A DNA stretch of 43,621 nucleotides from Porphyromonadaceae bacterium UBA7555 (GCA_002478045.1 DLLT01000030.1:8449-52069); one strand, 5' to 3'. Positions 1 to 9,272 are shown, counted from the stretch's first letter. The notes: generated by a model not told the origin, from the letters alone. Made by a program: numbers and translations.

Positions 1-3000
1 ATACGCGAAACCGCAGCACGTTTTGCCGCCAATACGGATGTCGTAGTCACCGCACGTCAGCTCGACCGCGACCTTGCCGCACAAGGCCGCGACTTCGTCA
101 CCATCGACGGAGACAAAGCCATTTGGCACAACCACTGGATGGCCGGCGGAAACGAAATCACCTGGGATATGGTACACTATGACGTCCAGCTCATGGGCGG
201 CATCGTACTCCACCAAGGCAAAATCGCCGAGATGGCCACCGGCGAAGGCAAAACCCTCGTGGCCACACTCCCCGTATTCCTGCGTAGCCTCTCGCGTCGC
301 GGCGTACACGTGGTCACCGTCAACGACTACCTCTCCAAACGTGACTCCGAATGGATGGGACCGCTGTATATGTTCCACGGCTCCACGGTAGACTGCATAG
401 ACAAACACGAGCCCAACACACCCGAACGCCGCGCCGCATACAACTGCGACATCACTTTCGGTACCAACAACGAATTCGGCTTTGACTACCTGCGCGACAA
501 TATGGCCATGGATCCCGAAGACATGGTACAGCGCAAACACTACTACGCCATCGTCGACGAGGTCGACAGCGTGCTTATAGACGATGCCCGTACACCTCTG
601 ATTATCTCCGGCCCCGTGCCCAAAGGCGACGACCAATACTTCGACGAATTCAAGCAAAACGTCAAGAACGTCGTACAAGCACAGCAGCGTCTTGTCACGC
701 AAATACTTGCCGAAGCCAAGTCGAAACTTGCTTCCGAAGACAAAGACACACGCAAGGAAGGCGCACTGCTGCTCTTCCGTGCCTTCAAAGGTCTGCCCAA
801 AAACGGCGCACTCATAAAATTCCTCTCCACCGAGGGTATGAAAAACATCCTTCTGGAGACCGAGGCTCACTACCTGCAAGACAACGCACGCGAAATGCCC
901 ATCGTCACCGACCCGCTGTACTTTGTCATCGACGAGAAAAACCGCTCGGTCGAGCTCACCGACAAAGGCATTGACGAACTGACTCGAGGCATTTCAGACC
1001 CGCAATTCTTCGTGCTACCCGACATCACAGCCCAGCTTTCCGACCTCGAACACATCGCCAATCCGGAGGAACGCGCAGCTCGCAAGGACGCTCTCATGCA
1101 AGACTACGCTGTCAAGGCCGAGCGCGTACATACTGTCACCCAGCTGCTCAAAGCATACACCCTCTTCGAAAAAGACGTCGAATACGTCATCGACGACGGA
1201 AAAATCAAAATCGTGGACGAGCAGACAGGCCGTATCATGGAAGGACGTCGCTACTCGGACGGCCTGCACCAAGCCATCGAAGCCAAGGAAGGCGTCAAAG
1301 TCGAAGCAGCCACGCAGACTTTTGCCACCATCACCCTGCAAAACTACTTCCGCATGTACCACAAACTTGCCGGTATGACCGGTACGGCCGAGACAGAAGC
1401 CGGAGAGTTCTGGGACATCTACAAACTGGACGTAGTCACCATCCCCACCAATAAGCCCGTAGCACGTATCGATATGAACGACCGCGTATATCGCACCAAG
1501 CGCGAAAAATACGCCGCCGTCATCGACGAAATCGTCCGTCTTGTCGGCGAAGGCCGCCCCGTACTCGTGGGCACAACCTCCGTCGAAATCTCCGAGCTGC
1601 TGTCACGTATGCTCCAAATGCGGCACATTCCACACAACGTCCTCAACGCCAAGCTTCACCAGAAAGAAGCCGAAATCGTGGCACAAGCCGGTCGAAAAGG
1701 CACCGTCACCATCGCCACTAATATGGCGGGCCGCGGTACCGATATCAAGCTGACCCCCGAAGTCAAGGCCGCCGGCGGTCTCGCAATCATAGGTACCGAA
1801 CGCCACGAAAGCCGCCGCGTCGATCGTCAGCTCCGCGGACGTGCCGGCCGTCAAGGCGACCCCGGAACATCAGTGTTCTACGTATCCTTCGAGGACCAAC
1901 TGATGCGCGTATATGCCAACGACCGCATCATGAAACTCCTTGACACCTTCGGGTTCAAGGAGGGCGAGATGCTCGAGCACAAAATGATCAACAACAGCAT
2001 CGAAAAGGCCCAGAAACGTGTCGAAGAAAACAACTTCGGCATCCGTAAGCACCTCCTCGAATATGACGACGTGATGAACAAGCAGCGTACATACATATAT
2101 ACACGCCGCCACCACGCCCTCGTAGGCGAACGCATAGGTATTGACATTTCCAATATGATCTACGATGTCATCGAAAACCTGGTCAACAACTACGAGCAAG
2201 CCGCCGATTTCGACGACCTCGCCGTCGAACTGATGCGCGTGCTCACCATCGAGCCACCGTTCACCGCCGAGGAATACGCCAATCTCGAAAAAGAAGACCG
2301 CATCGAGCGCCTGCACGCCGCAGCCATCGAAACACTCGACCGCAAGAGCCAGCGCATACGCGAAATCGTTATGCCCGTCGTAAAAGCATCCGTCGAAGAA
2401 GGCCAGACCGGCTTACGCGCCATACCCATCACCGACGGCAAGCGCATCTTCCGCATACTCTTTGACATCGAAGAAGCCGTCCGCACAGATGGCGCTTCAC
2501 TCGTCAAAGAATGGCAGAAGAAGCTGCTGCTGCTCACCATAGACGAACTATGGAAAGAGCACCTGCGCGAACTCGACGACCTGCGCCAAAGCGTACGCAA
2601 TGCATCCTACGAACAGAAAGACCCGCTGGTAATCTACAAAGTCGAGTCCTTCCACTTGTTCGAACGTATGCTGGCCAACCTCAACACCAAGGCCGTATCC
2701 ACGCTGATGCGCGGACAGGTATACATACCCGAACCGAGGCCGCAGCAGGAGCAACCCTCCGCACCCGAAATGTCACGAGCCATGCCCCAGCAGCATGCCC
2801 CGCGTCCCAACTACCGGACCTCGCGCGGAGACTTCAAGACCTCCAACGCTACCCTGCCCAGCGAAGCCAATGCCGCCGCTGCCGCCGAAGCGGCACAGCG
2901 AGCCGCAGCAGCTCAACGTCAGGGCGAACCGCAGCGCACTATGCCCGTCAAAGCAGGCCCGCGCATCGGCCGTAACGACCCCTGCCCCTGCGGATCGGGC

Positions 3001-3036
3001 AAGAAATACAAAAACTGCCACGGTCGCAACCAGTAA
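1..3036 (+). CDS. secA: Preprotein translocase ATPase SecA (5' end outside the window)
   Basis: SecA is the cytoplasmic ATPase motor that drives unfolded preproteins through SecYEG. The frame is open from base 1, so about 1011 C-terminal residues are present and the N-terminus is missing. Visible in order: the Walker A motif MATGEGKT (bases 232-255), the DEAD-box-like VDEVDSVLIDDARTPL, the preprotein cross-linking region, the second RecA-like domain with TNMAGRGTDI and the arginine-finger stretch QLRGRAGRQGDPG, then the helical scaffold. A low-complexity Ala/Gln/Pro linker leads to a C-terminal zinc-binding SEC-C tail, NDPCPCGSGKKYKNCHG, which binds SecB or ribosomes in other bacteria. Bacteroidetes SecA proteins are long (about 1100 residues), which fits. 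It is the only gene of its transcription unit in view and ends before a strong palindrome. I see no frameshift. Confidence 0.98.
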   Translation: MRETAARFAANTDVVVTARQLDRDLAAQGRDFVTIDGDKAIWHNHWMAGGNEITWDMVHYDVQLMGGIVLHQGKIAEMATGEGKTLVATLPVFLRSLSRRGVHVVTVNDYLSKRDSEWMGPLYMFHGSTVDCIDKHEPNTPERRAAYNCDITFGTNNEFGFDYLRDNMAMDPEDMVQRKHYYAIVDEVDSVLIDDARTPLIISGPVPKGDDQYFDEFKQNVKNVVQAQQRLVTQILAEAKSKLASEDKDTRKEGALLLFRAFKGLPKNGALIKFLSTEGMKNILLETEAHYLQDNAREMPIVTDPLYFVIDEKNRSVELTDKGIDELTRGISDPQFFVLPDITAQLSDLEHIANPEERAARKDALMQDYAVKAERVHTVTQLLKAYTLFEKDVEYVIDDGKIKIVDEQTGRIMEGRRYSDGLHQAIEAKEGVKVEAATQTFATITLQNYFRMYHKLAGMTGTAETEAGEFWDIYKLDVVTIPTNKPVARIDMNDRVYRTKREKYAAVIDEIVRLVGEGRPVLVGTTSVEISELLSRMLQMRHIPHNVLNAKLHQKEAEIVAQAGRKGTVTIATNMAGRGTDIKLTPEVKAAGGLAIIGTERHESRRVDRQLRGRAGRQGDPGTSVFYVSFEDQLMRVYANDRIMKLLDTFGFKEGEMLEHKMINNSIEKAQKRVEENNFGIRKHLLEYDDVMNKQRTYIYTRRHHALVGERIGIDISNMIYDVIENLVNNYEQAADFDDLAVELMRVLTIEPPFTAEEYANLEKEDRIERLHAAAIETLDRKSQRIREIVMPVVKASVEEGQTGLRAIPITDGKRIFRILFDIEEAVRTDGASLVKEWQKKLLLLTIDELWKEHLRELDDLRQSVRNASYEQKDPLVIYKVESFHLFERMLANLNTKAVSTLMRGQVYIPEPRPQQEQPSAPEMSRAMPQQHAPRPNYRTSRGDFKTSNATLPSEANAAAAAEAAQRAAAAQRQGEPQRTMPVKAGPRIGRNDPCPCGSGKKYKNCHGRNQ

Positions 3037-3131
3037 TGGCAATGTCGGCGGCTTTCGACAAAACGAAGACCATAAGCAATCATTAATGGAGACATCGGCA
3101 CAGCCATTCGCTGCCGCTGATACCATCCGAC

Positions 3132-3177
3132 AATAATCATCGAGGCGCGTCCCATGGGACGCGCCTCGATGATTATT
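3132..3177. terminator. 46-base perfect palindrome between convergent genes, likely bidirectional terminator
   Basis: Bases 3132-3154 are the exact reverse complement of 3155-3177, giving an arm of up to 23 pairs centred on CCCATGGG. The GC-rich core is flanked by AATAATCAT/ATGATTATT, so both strands end the hairpin in an A/U-rich tract. It lies between secA (+) and the glycosidase gene (-), which converge here. Confidence 0.75.
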
Positions 3178-3403
3178 ATTCGCTATCGTCCGAGGCTTCT
3201 ACCGGCCTCGGAGTTCTCGGAAAACGAGTTCGGAATAACGAATTGGATAGAACCGGACTAATCGGCAGCCAAATTTAAGTCTTTGTATAGTATTTGCCTG
3301 ATATGGTATTTACATGAAGAGCAGCGATATACAAGTATAGCACTGCTCTCCGTATGCGATTTTGGTATAGACCGTTATTTTTGTACAAGCTCACATCGCT
3401 CGA
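3178..3403. other. Intergenic region, nothing further recognised
   Basis: This lies downstream of both convergent genes. No reading frame with protein-like composition, no RNA fold and no clear promoter was seen. Short frames here are antisense to the glycosidase gene. Confidence 0.5.
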
Positions 3404-6031
3404 TCAACGGACAATGAGTTTGGCAACTGCGGCAGTACCGTCGGCTCCGGTGACGCGCAACAGATATACGCCGGGGACCGATGGGGCATTGATACATGCC
3501 GTATCGCCGGTCGAGAATATACGTGCTCCGGCCAAGCTGTAGATGTCGGCACGTACAATGCCGAACACTCCGCCGACATTGATGTGGCCACCGGCATCCA
3601 CGGGGTTGGGCCAAATAGTCAGAGCAGAGCCTGTAGTACTGTCAACCGCAACGTCTTCTACCGCATCATTTCTATTGTAGTATGCCACCAGACGTCCTAT
3701 GCGCATAGTGTGCGTACCCAAATTGTCTTGCGCCGAGCTGAGCAGGCCGAAACGAACATACTGCATATTGATGGGATAAATGCCTACATACGACGGTTCT
3801 CCTATGGCACTTATCGGAAGCACAACCTTCATCTCCGAGCTTCCGGGCACGGCATACATGCGGCAGCGGCGGATCACGCCGTCGGCGCCCGTCACTCGAG
3901 CTTCGGTGGATGTAGGTTGGAAATAATCATAGCCTTCGGCCGGCTCGATTTTCACATTAATATTTTTGGATCCGGCGGAGCGTACGCAGAATGTCACCGA
4001 ATTGAATTTGGCCGAAGTGTAGAAGTTGATTGTCAGGCTGTCGGGGCAGCTGTAAATATCATAACCTTTTTTGAACTGCAAATAAGAATTGCGCAGGCTG
4101 TTGACATTGAAAGTCACATCGCCATCTGCTGTCACAGTCGCGTTTTTGACGCCGAAAGACGATATTGTCCATTTATCCCAACTGTCTTGAGACACAGCTC
4201 CGGACTCCGGAATCTGAACATTGACAGTAGCCTTCACCACAATATCATCGCGCGTGCCCGTGATAGTGGTGGTACCGGTCTTGGCACCGCGCAACATTCC
4301 GTGTACGTCTATGTCGGCGACACTGCGGTCAGCCACTTCCCACTGAAATTCGGTGGGGTCATACGTGTATTGCTTGCCATCGGCCGTGGCTTCCACTTCA
4401 AGCATATATTCGCGAGTGTCATCAATAAGTATATTGTTGAGTTTCAACGCAAAGTCGGCCTGTACAATCTCTATTTGCTTCGAAATAGTGCAGTCACCGT
4501 AAGTGGCAGTAAGAGTGCCCACACCGGGAGTGCCGCCGGCGGTGAATACATTACCCTCACAAGTACCGATAGCGGCATCACAACTCAAGGTTGCATCAAA
4601 GAAATTTTCATCGACAAGGTCTCCGTATTTGTTATATCCGAGGATACGCGGGATTTCGGTGGCGTGTATGGGCAGGTTGATATTTACATCATTGAATGCT
4701 ATGCGTGTGACAACGTTGTCTTCGGGGGCTGTGGATACACAGAACATACCATTTGCAACGGCTCGAGGCACAGACTCAGTCGTTTTATTGATTACGCGGT
4801 CTTGGACAAATAGTTGCGCCGAGCCGCCGGCATCTACAACCGACATAGTGACGCATCCGAGGTGGCGGGCAATATCGGCCATATCGGCTGTCGTGCAGCC
4901 GTTCGAGATTCCCCATTCGAAGTCCGTCGATTTATCTATGACCATCATATAGAGCGTACGGCCGTCAGCCGATGCTCCATATCCGGTACGTGAATACACC
5001 TTGGCATTGTAGTCCAACGCATTGCCGGCATCATCATTGACACCATCATTGATGATATTGGATAGACCCTGAATGCAGTTGTACAGACGTGGTGTCTCGT
5101 TGGTGTCGTATGTGGTCCATCCCTGATTGACGGTGACTATATCGCCTTCAGCCAATTTATTGAGAGCCTCGGCACAAGCACCGCGACCGACCAAAGCCAT
5201 CTCATAGTCACCCAGCTTTCCGGTACCGGCATTGGGCACCACCTTCCGAACTATGCAGCGCATATCTTCGCCGACTTTCCATTGCTCGCCCTCGCAAAAA
5301 TCAAGGTATACCTCCGTGCTCACACCTTCGATGATGCGCCAGCGCCAGTTATTGCCATCGGAATAACCTTCAACGGGCTGGAACCCCTTGTCGCGACCAA
5401 AGTAGCTGTTGTACATACACATTTGGCCATCATGCGCCACACGATTGACCTGAGTGAATTCCGTAGCATCGAATTTGTCGCTCTTGACAACGCCTTTCCA
5501 ACCCATAGGCTTGAGCCAAAGCTTTTTGTCCTTGTCAAGGCCTACAATAGGCGTCTGGTAAACATTACACCACGGATCGTTTACCATCACCGTATTGGTG
5601 ATGACCTTACCGTCACGCACATCGGCACCGAAGACTGTCCCTACGAGAAGATCGGCCGAAGGATACTGCGAGGTTACGCACCAGAAGTTGCCGTTGGCGC
5701 CGCCGGTGACCTTATGCCCGGGTGCTGTGTAGCGAGCAGCGGCAGATGCCATTGTCTCGGTGTTGTTGGTGCAATCCTTGGCCTGCATGGTCTCGAGCGT
5801 ATTATAGGGATTGTCAAGATCCATAGTTATGACATTGACATTAAGCGGAAAACCGACGACTCTGTAACGAGTGTACGTCGTACCCGGACCGATATCACGA
5901 TGTACACACGTTCGAATGGTGTACTCCTTGCCGGAAATAGTGATGGGTTCCTCTGTCGTCAAGGCAGACATATCGGCTCCGACAGTAAGCATTGATATGA
6001 GTACTGCAATAAGGCGTAAGGATGTTCTCAT
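3404..6031 (-). CDS. Exported phosphodiester glycosidase-domain protein with T9SS type A sorting domain
   Basis: The protein has 875 residues starting at the ATG at 6031; a TTG 15 bases upstream is also in frame, but ATG leaves a cleaner signal peptide (MRTSLRLIAVLISMLTVGA). The central part matches the phosphodiester glycosidase (NAGPA-like, DUF2233) fold: an NGNFW motif early, then DGRTLYMMVIDKST and the hallmark SVVDAGGSAQLFV. The human member removes GlcNAc from GlcNAc-phosphate; bacterial substrates are mostly unknown. A BIG2-like Ig domain follows (FQWEVADRSVADIDVHGML). The C-terminus (LTIWPNPVDAGG to GVYLLRV and KLIVR) is a type A type IX secretion sorting domain, so surface attachment or secretion is expected. 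It stands alone. The substrate cannot be read from sequence. Confidence 0.85.
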   Translation of the reverse strand: MRTSLRLIAVLISMLTVGADMSALTTEEPITISGKEYTIRTCVHRDIGPGTTYTRYRVVGFPLNVNVITMDLDNPYNTLETMQAKDCTNNTETMASAAARYTAPGHKVTGGANGNFWCVTSQYPSADLLVGTVFGADVRDGKVITNTVMVNDPWCNVYQTPIVGLDKDKKLWLKPMGWKGVVKSDKFDATEFTQVNRVAHDGQMCMYNSYFGRDKGFQPVEGYSDGNNWRWRIIEGVSTEVYLDFCEGEQWKVGEDMRCIVRKVVPNAGTGKLGDYEMALVGRGACAEALNKLAEGDIVTVNQGWTTYDTNETPRLYNCIQGLSNIINDGVNDDAGNALDYNAKVYSRTGYGASADGRTLYMMVIDKSTDFEWGISNGCTTADMADIARHLGCVTMSVVDAGGSAQLFVQDRVINKTTESVPRAVANGMFCVSTAPEDNVVTRIAFNDVNINLPIHATEIPRILGYNKYGDLVDENFFDATLSCDAAIGTCEGNVFTAGGTPGVGTLTATYGDCTISKQIEIVQADFALKLNNILIDDTREYMLEVEATADGKQYTYDPTEFQWEVADRSVADIDVHGMLRGAKTGTTTITGTRDDIVVKATVNVQIPESGAVSQDSWDKWTISSFGVKNATVTADGDVTFNVNSLRNSYLQFKKGYDIYSCPDSLTINFYTSAKFNSVTFCVRSAGSKNINVKIEPAEGYDYFQPTSTEARVTGADGVIRRCRMYAVPGSSEMKVVLPISAIGEPSYVGIYPINMQYVRFGLLSSAQDNLGTHTMRIGRLVAYYNRNDAVEDVAVDSTTGSALTIWPNPVDAGGHINVGGVFGIVRADIYSLAGARIFSTGDTACINAPSVPGVYLLRVTGADGTAAVAKLIVR

Positions 6032-6685
6032 TTCTCTATTATTCAAGATTATTAGTTGTTTAGGTATTTTGTATCTATTCTATATCATCAAATCGCTTAG
6101 CCTGACAGGCAACGCGTCCGCTTCAGGACATCGTAAGAGCATAATCGATATTTAATTGGTAAAAGTACGAACTTTAATTCATTTTAACGCTTAATTTTGC
6201 CTATTTTAACATTGATAACCGTTTTGACCTACCGAAACTGTGTATCCTTCTATAGCTAAGTAGTTACCCTTTTTTGAGGGCACCCAAAGCCATAGTGACA
6301 CAGTATCGACACGGACGTCTTTCTCGCAGCTCACCATTTTCGGTGATTGCTTGAAAGCGGATTTGCGGCGTTTTAATCTGACTTAAACATCTTTTTTCGG
6401 CGATAAAAGAAGTCTCAAAACTTTTTTGTGCAAAAGGCCGACATAACAATTTATTTTTGTAATTTTGCAGCCACTTGAGGATTAGCCCGAACGTCAAAGC
6501 AAAGCCCTCCCAAGGCATTACACTCAAGCATGATCAAGCAACACCCAATCACACAAACCTAAGCATAAACAATCCACGCCCCCCCCTTCTCGGCCCCCTA
6601 AAAAAGGACAAAAATACGACACCAAAGTCAAACACTATCTTCACATCATCACCGGATTTTCTCACCATCCCTTATTCAAGCAATT
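6032..6685. other. 654-base intergenic region between divergent genes
   Basis: This AT-rich stretch separates the divergent glycosidase gene (-) and the small exported protein (+). Two TAATTTTG sequences on the + strand (6192-6199 and 6460-6467) match the -7 element, but neither has TTTG 20 bases upstream. A pyrimidine-rich stretch with a C8 run lies near 6580. No ORF here looks coding. A long 5' leader for the downstream gene or a small RNA from 6460-6467 is possible but unproven. Confidence 0.45.
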
Positions 6686-7249
6686 ATGGGTAGACTTCTA
6701 TTCATCCTCTTTATTCTCGCAATGGTCTGCGTCAAATTGTGCGTTGGAAGTCACGACGAAAGCACAATTAAAGCTCCTGTATATTGTTCCGAAGAGACAA
6801 ATAACCGAGACAGGCAGAATTCGCTTACAGACAGCGCCCGTTACGCCGACAAAAGTATGCCCACCGGATATACACCTTATAGCAACGCACCCTTAGAGGG
6901 CAATAACAACTCTAAAATCACACTCATCAATGACACAACGGAGAGCTCGGATGCCGTGGTTATCGTGAAACAAGCCGACAAAATAGTACGCAATACATAC
7001 ATTGCAGCAGGCGACACAGCCACAATCTATATCCCCAACGGCACATACACAATTTATATATATAGAGGAAACGGATGGCATTCGACCAAACAGATGCCTC
7101 ACAATTTCAGCGGAGGATTCGTCACCCGGGAAAGTTTCTACTCATACGCGCCTTTTTCGCTGTCATACTGTACTCACAACTTGGGCATCTCCGATGCAGC
7201 AGGCAAACGCACGTGCTCTGCCAACGAAGTCTTTGGCTCGAGTCGCTAA
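6686..7249 (+). CDS. Small exported protein of unknown function
   Basis: This 187-residue protein starts at ATG 6686 with a hydrophobic signal or anchor (MGRLLFILFILAMVCVKLCVG). Residues about 30-75 are polar linker. The C-terminal half reads as a compact beta domain: ITLINDTTESSDAVVIVK, then RNTYIAAGDTATIYIPNGTY, TIYIYRGNGWHS and GGFVTRESFYSY. From memory, the succession 'ADAVV..V...IRNVYI..GD...I.NGTY.....G..W......GGF....S' recurs in small Bacteroidales exported proteins, which supports a real conserved gene; I know no function. It is monocistronic, preceded by a long untranslated stretch and followed by the rpsU promoter. Codon use is more AT-rich than in the housekeeping neighbours. Confidence 0.7.
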   Translation: MGRLLFILFILAMVCVKLCVGSHDESTIKAPVYCSEETNNRDRQNSLTDSARYADKSMPTGYTPYSNAPLEGNNNSKITLINDTTESSDAVVIVKQADKIVRNTYIAAGDTATIYIPNGTYTIYIYRGNGWHSTKQMPHNFSGGFVTRESFYSYAPFSLSYCTHNLGISDAAGKRTCSANEVFGSSR

Positions 7250-7346
7250 CCGCGAATGCCGGCGGAAGAGACAGACATCGCATACCCACCCAATATTATG
7301 AATATTCTGAATTTGAGTAAAATGGCAAAAAGTTGTTTCTCGAAAA

Positions 7347-7378
7347 TTTGGCCGTATCGGAAAAGATTTGTAATTTTG
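7347..7378 (+). promoter_or_regulatory. Bacteroidetes-type promoter of rpsU
   Basis: TTTG (7347-7350), a 20-base spacer and TAATTTTG (7371-7378) match the -33/-7 consensus exactly. Transcription should start near 7383, giving a leader of about 100 bases before rpsU. Confidence 0.8.
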
Positions 7379-7484
7379 CCCCGCTAAAAGTCTGCGGAAA
7401 TGGAGTCGTCATTGACTCACCCGGATTTGCAGCAAAACACAAAGACATAAAAAGCTATAAATCAAATAACAACCTAACACTAAA

Positions 7485-7676
7485 ATGATCATCGTACAAG
7501 TAAAAGAAGGCGAAAACATCGAGAAAGCTCTCAAGAAGTTCAAACGTAAATACGAGCGCACCGGCGTTGTCAAAGAACTCCGCGCACGCCAAGCCTTCCA
7601 GAAACCTTCGGTTATCAACCGCAAGAAAATGATGAAGGCTGTTTACGTACAGAAACTTCGCAGCGTCGAGGATTAA
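7485..7676 (+). CDS. rpsU: Small ribosomal subunit protein bS21
   Basis: The 63-residue basic protein begins MIIVQVKEGENIEKALKKFK and carries the bS21 signature RKYERTGVVKELRARQAF. It binds the 30S platform near the 3' end of 16S rRNA. In Bacteroidia, published ribosome structures show bS21 with bS6 and bS18 masking the anti-Shine-Dalgarno sequence. The start is the only ATG giving a full-length protein; the upstream bases (ACCTAACACTAAA) hold no Shine-Dalgarno sequence. It has its own strong promoter and a leader of about 100 bases. xerC and hpf follow on the same strand, a gene order I recall from other Bacteroidales. Confidence 0.97.
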   Translation: MIIVQVKEGENIEKALKKFKRKYERTGVVKELRARQAFQKPSVINRKKMMKAVYVQKLRSVED

Positions 7677-7760
7677 TATCATCCGTCTTCGCACTGGGAA
7701 GCGTCCGCTCCACGCAGACAAAACCCGCCTCCATCAGACAGAAAAGTAAGGTTCATCGCC

Positions 7761-7786
7761 AAGACTTTTTTCAGGAATAAAGTCTT
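7761..7786 (+). terminator. Weak hairpin downstream of rpsU
   Basis: AAGACTTT (7761-7768) pairs with AAAGTCTT (7779-7786) around a 10-base loop. It is AT-rich and lacks a long U tract, so it may only attenuate. The rest of the 279-base gap between rpsU and xerC shows no gene or clear promoter. Confidence 0.35.
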
Positions 7787-7955
7787 TGAGCATCAGACCG
7801 TAAACTCATACCGGAAAGGGGGAACGAATACCGAGCAGAAGTTTTTTCTTCGATTTTATTTGGAAAAGACAAAAGGAAGCAGTAAATTCGCACATACGAT
7901 AAGAAGGCGCACGGGTACCACGACCCGGCATCAGACGCTTATCAATATGTGAGAT

Positions 7956-8882
7956 ATGCTGACGAAATCCTTTTTAGAATACCTACGGTGCGAGCTGAAC
8001 CATTCAGCTTGCACCGTTCTGTCTTATTCTAAGGATCTGAAAGATTGGACTCGCTTTTTGACCGGCGTAGATTGGGACACCGATGATGAGAGCGACATCG
8101 TGGATCCGGCAACAGTGACGCGGTCGGACATTCGCGCATGGCTCGCCGATATGACCCAACGCGGACTGGCTCAGACAACGATACGACGCAGGCTGTCTTG
8201 CGTGCGCACTTTCTACCGCTATCTGGCACGTTATCACGGATATACCGTAGACCCGACACGAGACCTCGAATTGGCTCACGCCCCCAAGGTGCTGCCGCGC
8301 TTTATACCGACGGAAGACACAGAGGCCATATTGGACGCGCCCATCGACCACACCGATTTCCGCGAAGTGCGCGACCGCCTCGCCGTCGAGCTGCTTTACG
8401 CCACCGGAATGCGCGCCGCCGAACTCATATCCCTCACAGACGACAATACAGACACCGCCCAAGGCCAAGTCCGCGTCATAGGCAAACGCAATAAGGAACG
8501 CATCATACCCATAGCGCCCGAACTTGCCGAGGAAATAAACGACTATCGACAACTGCGTACACAGGTGACCGGGACGCGACATACACCGACACTGATGGTG
8601 CGCGAAAGCGGCCAACCGTTATATTACGGGCTCCTAAACCGCATAGTCCACAAGGCTTTGGACCCCGTGGCGCATAGCGCAAAGCGCAGCCCCCACGTCT
8701 TACGACATTCTTTCGCCACCGATATGCTCAACGGTGGCGCCGACCTTGACGCTGTACAAAAGTTGCTGGGACACGCCTCACTGGCCACCACGCAATTGTA
8801 CACACATATATCATACCGAGAATTACAACAAAATTATCAACAGGCACATCCGCGTGCCATTAAAAAAGGAGGAAAACCATGA
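7956..8882 (+). CDS. xerC: Tyrosine recombinase XerC-type
   Basis: This 308-residue site-specific recombinase resolves chromosome dimers at dif with a XerD partner. An N-terminal SAM-like core-binding domain (about residues 3-95) precedes the catalytic domain with the full set of active residues: R153 (ATGMRAAEL), K177 (VIGKRNKER), H247 and R250 (HVLRHSFAT), H273 (LLGHASLATTQ) and nucleophile Y282 (LYTH). Its length and lack of extra domains fit Xer rather than a mobile-element integrase, and no att-like repeats flank it. Its last codons overlap the hpf start as ATGA, and they also encode the hpf ribosome-binding site, implying coupled translation. XerC versus XerD is assigned from the rpsU-xerC-hpf neighbourhood rather than from residues. 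Confidence 0.9.
   Translation: MLTKSFLEYLRCELNHSACTVLSYSKDLKDWTRFLTGVDWDTDDESDIVDPATVTRSDIRAWLADMTQRGLAQTTIRRRLSCVRTFYRYLARYHGYTVDPTRDLELAHAPKVLPRFIPTEDTEAILDAPIDHTDFREVRDRLAVELLYATGMRAAELISLTDDNTDTAQGQVRVIGKRNKERIIPIAPELAEEINDYRQLRTQVTGTRHTPTLMVRESGQPLYYGLLNRIVHKALDPVAHSAKRSPHVLRHSFATDMLNGGADLDAVQKLLGHASLATTQLYTHISYRELQQNYQQAHPRAIKKGGKP
8866..8872 (+). promoter_or_regulatory. Strong Shine-Dalgarno sequence for hpf
   Basis: AAGGAGG, extending the A run to AAAAAAGGAGG, ends 6 bases before the hpf ATG at 8879. It lies inside the last xerC codons (Lys-Lys-Gly-Gly). I checked the bases before every other start in the window and found no comparable sequence. Confidence 0.75.
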
Positions 8883-9175
8883 ACGTACGTATCAAAGCTA
8901 TCCACTTCGAGATTGCAGACCGCCTTGTCAAATTCATCAACAAGAAAACCGAGCGTATCGGACGTCGTAACCCCGAAATCGACACCTTCGATGTCAATCT
9001 CAACCTCATCAAGCCCGAAACCGCTCTCAACAAGGAAGTAACCATCCGTGTCGCCATCCCCCAAAGCGGCGAAATCGTAGCCAGCAAAACCGCCGACACC
9101 TTTGAGGAGGCCTTCGACGTTGCCGTCGAAGCCGTCGAAAAGCAGCTCGAAAAACGTGCCGCTCGCAACAAGTAA
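8879..9175 (+). CDS. hpf: Ribosome hibernation-promoting factor (short HPF/RaiA type)
   Basis: The 98-residue protein folds as one beta-alpha-beta-beta-beta-alpha HPF domain: MNVRIKAIHFEIADRLVKFI, FDVNLNLIKPE, KEVTIRVAIP, then the acidic and basic helix DTFEEAFDVAVEAVEKQLEK. It binds the 30S decoding and mRNA channel and inactivates ribosomes in slow growth. It lacks the C-terminal dimerisation domain of long HPF. The start overlaps the xerC stop as ATGA and is preceded by a strong Shine-Dalgarno sequence, which is exceptional in this window. A perfect 14-pair terminator follows. Confidence 0.93.
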   Translation: MNVRIKAIHFEIADRLVKFINKKTERIGRRNPEIDTFDVNLNLIKPETALNKEVTIRVAIPQSGEIVASKTADTFEEAFDVAVEAVEKQLEKRAARNK

Positions 9176-9272
9176 CCGAAATCACTTGTTGCGCAAATAT
9201 ATAACATAATCTCGGCACTTATGCCGAAACCTAACCATAAGGCCGACACAAAGCAATCGGCATACAGCACAA

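Noticed and set aside
6475..6693. 72-residue frame upstream of the small exported protein
   Set aside because: It starts at TTG, is rich in Pro, Asn and Lys without a recognisable domain, and reads like AT-rich noncoding sequence.
7956..8882. Integrase of a mobile element
   Set aside because: It has Xer length, conserved rpsU-xerC-hpf neighbours, and no attachment repeats, cargo or excision genes nearby.
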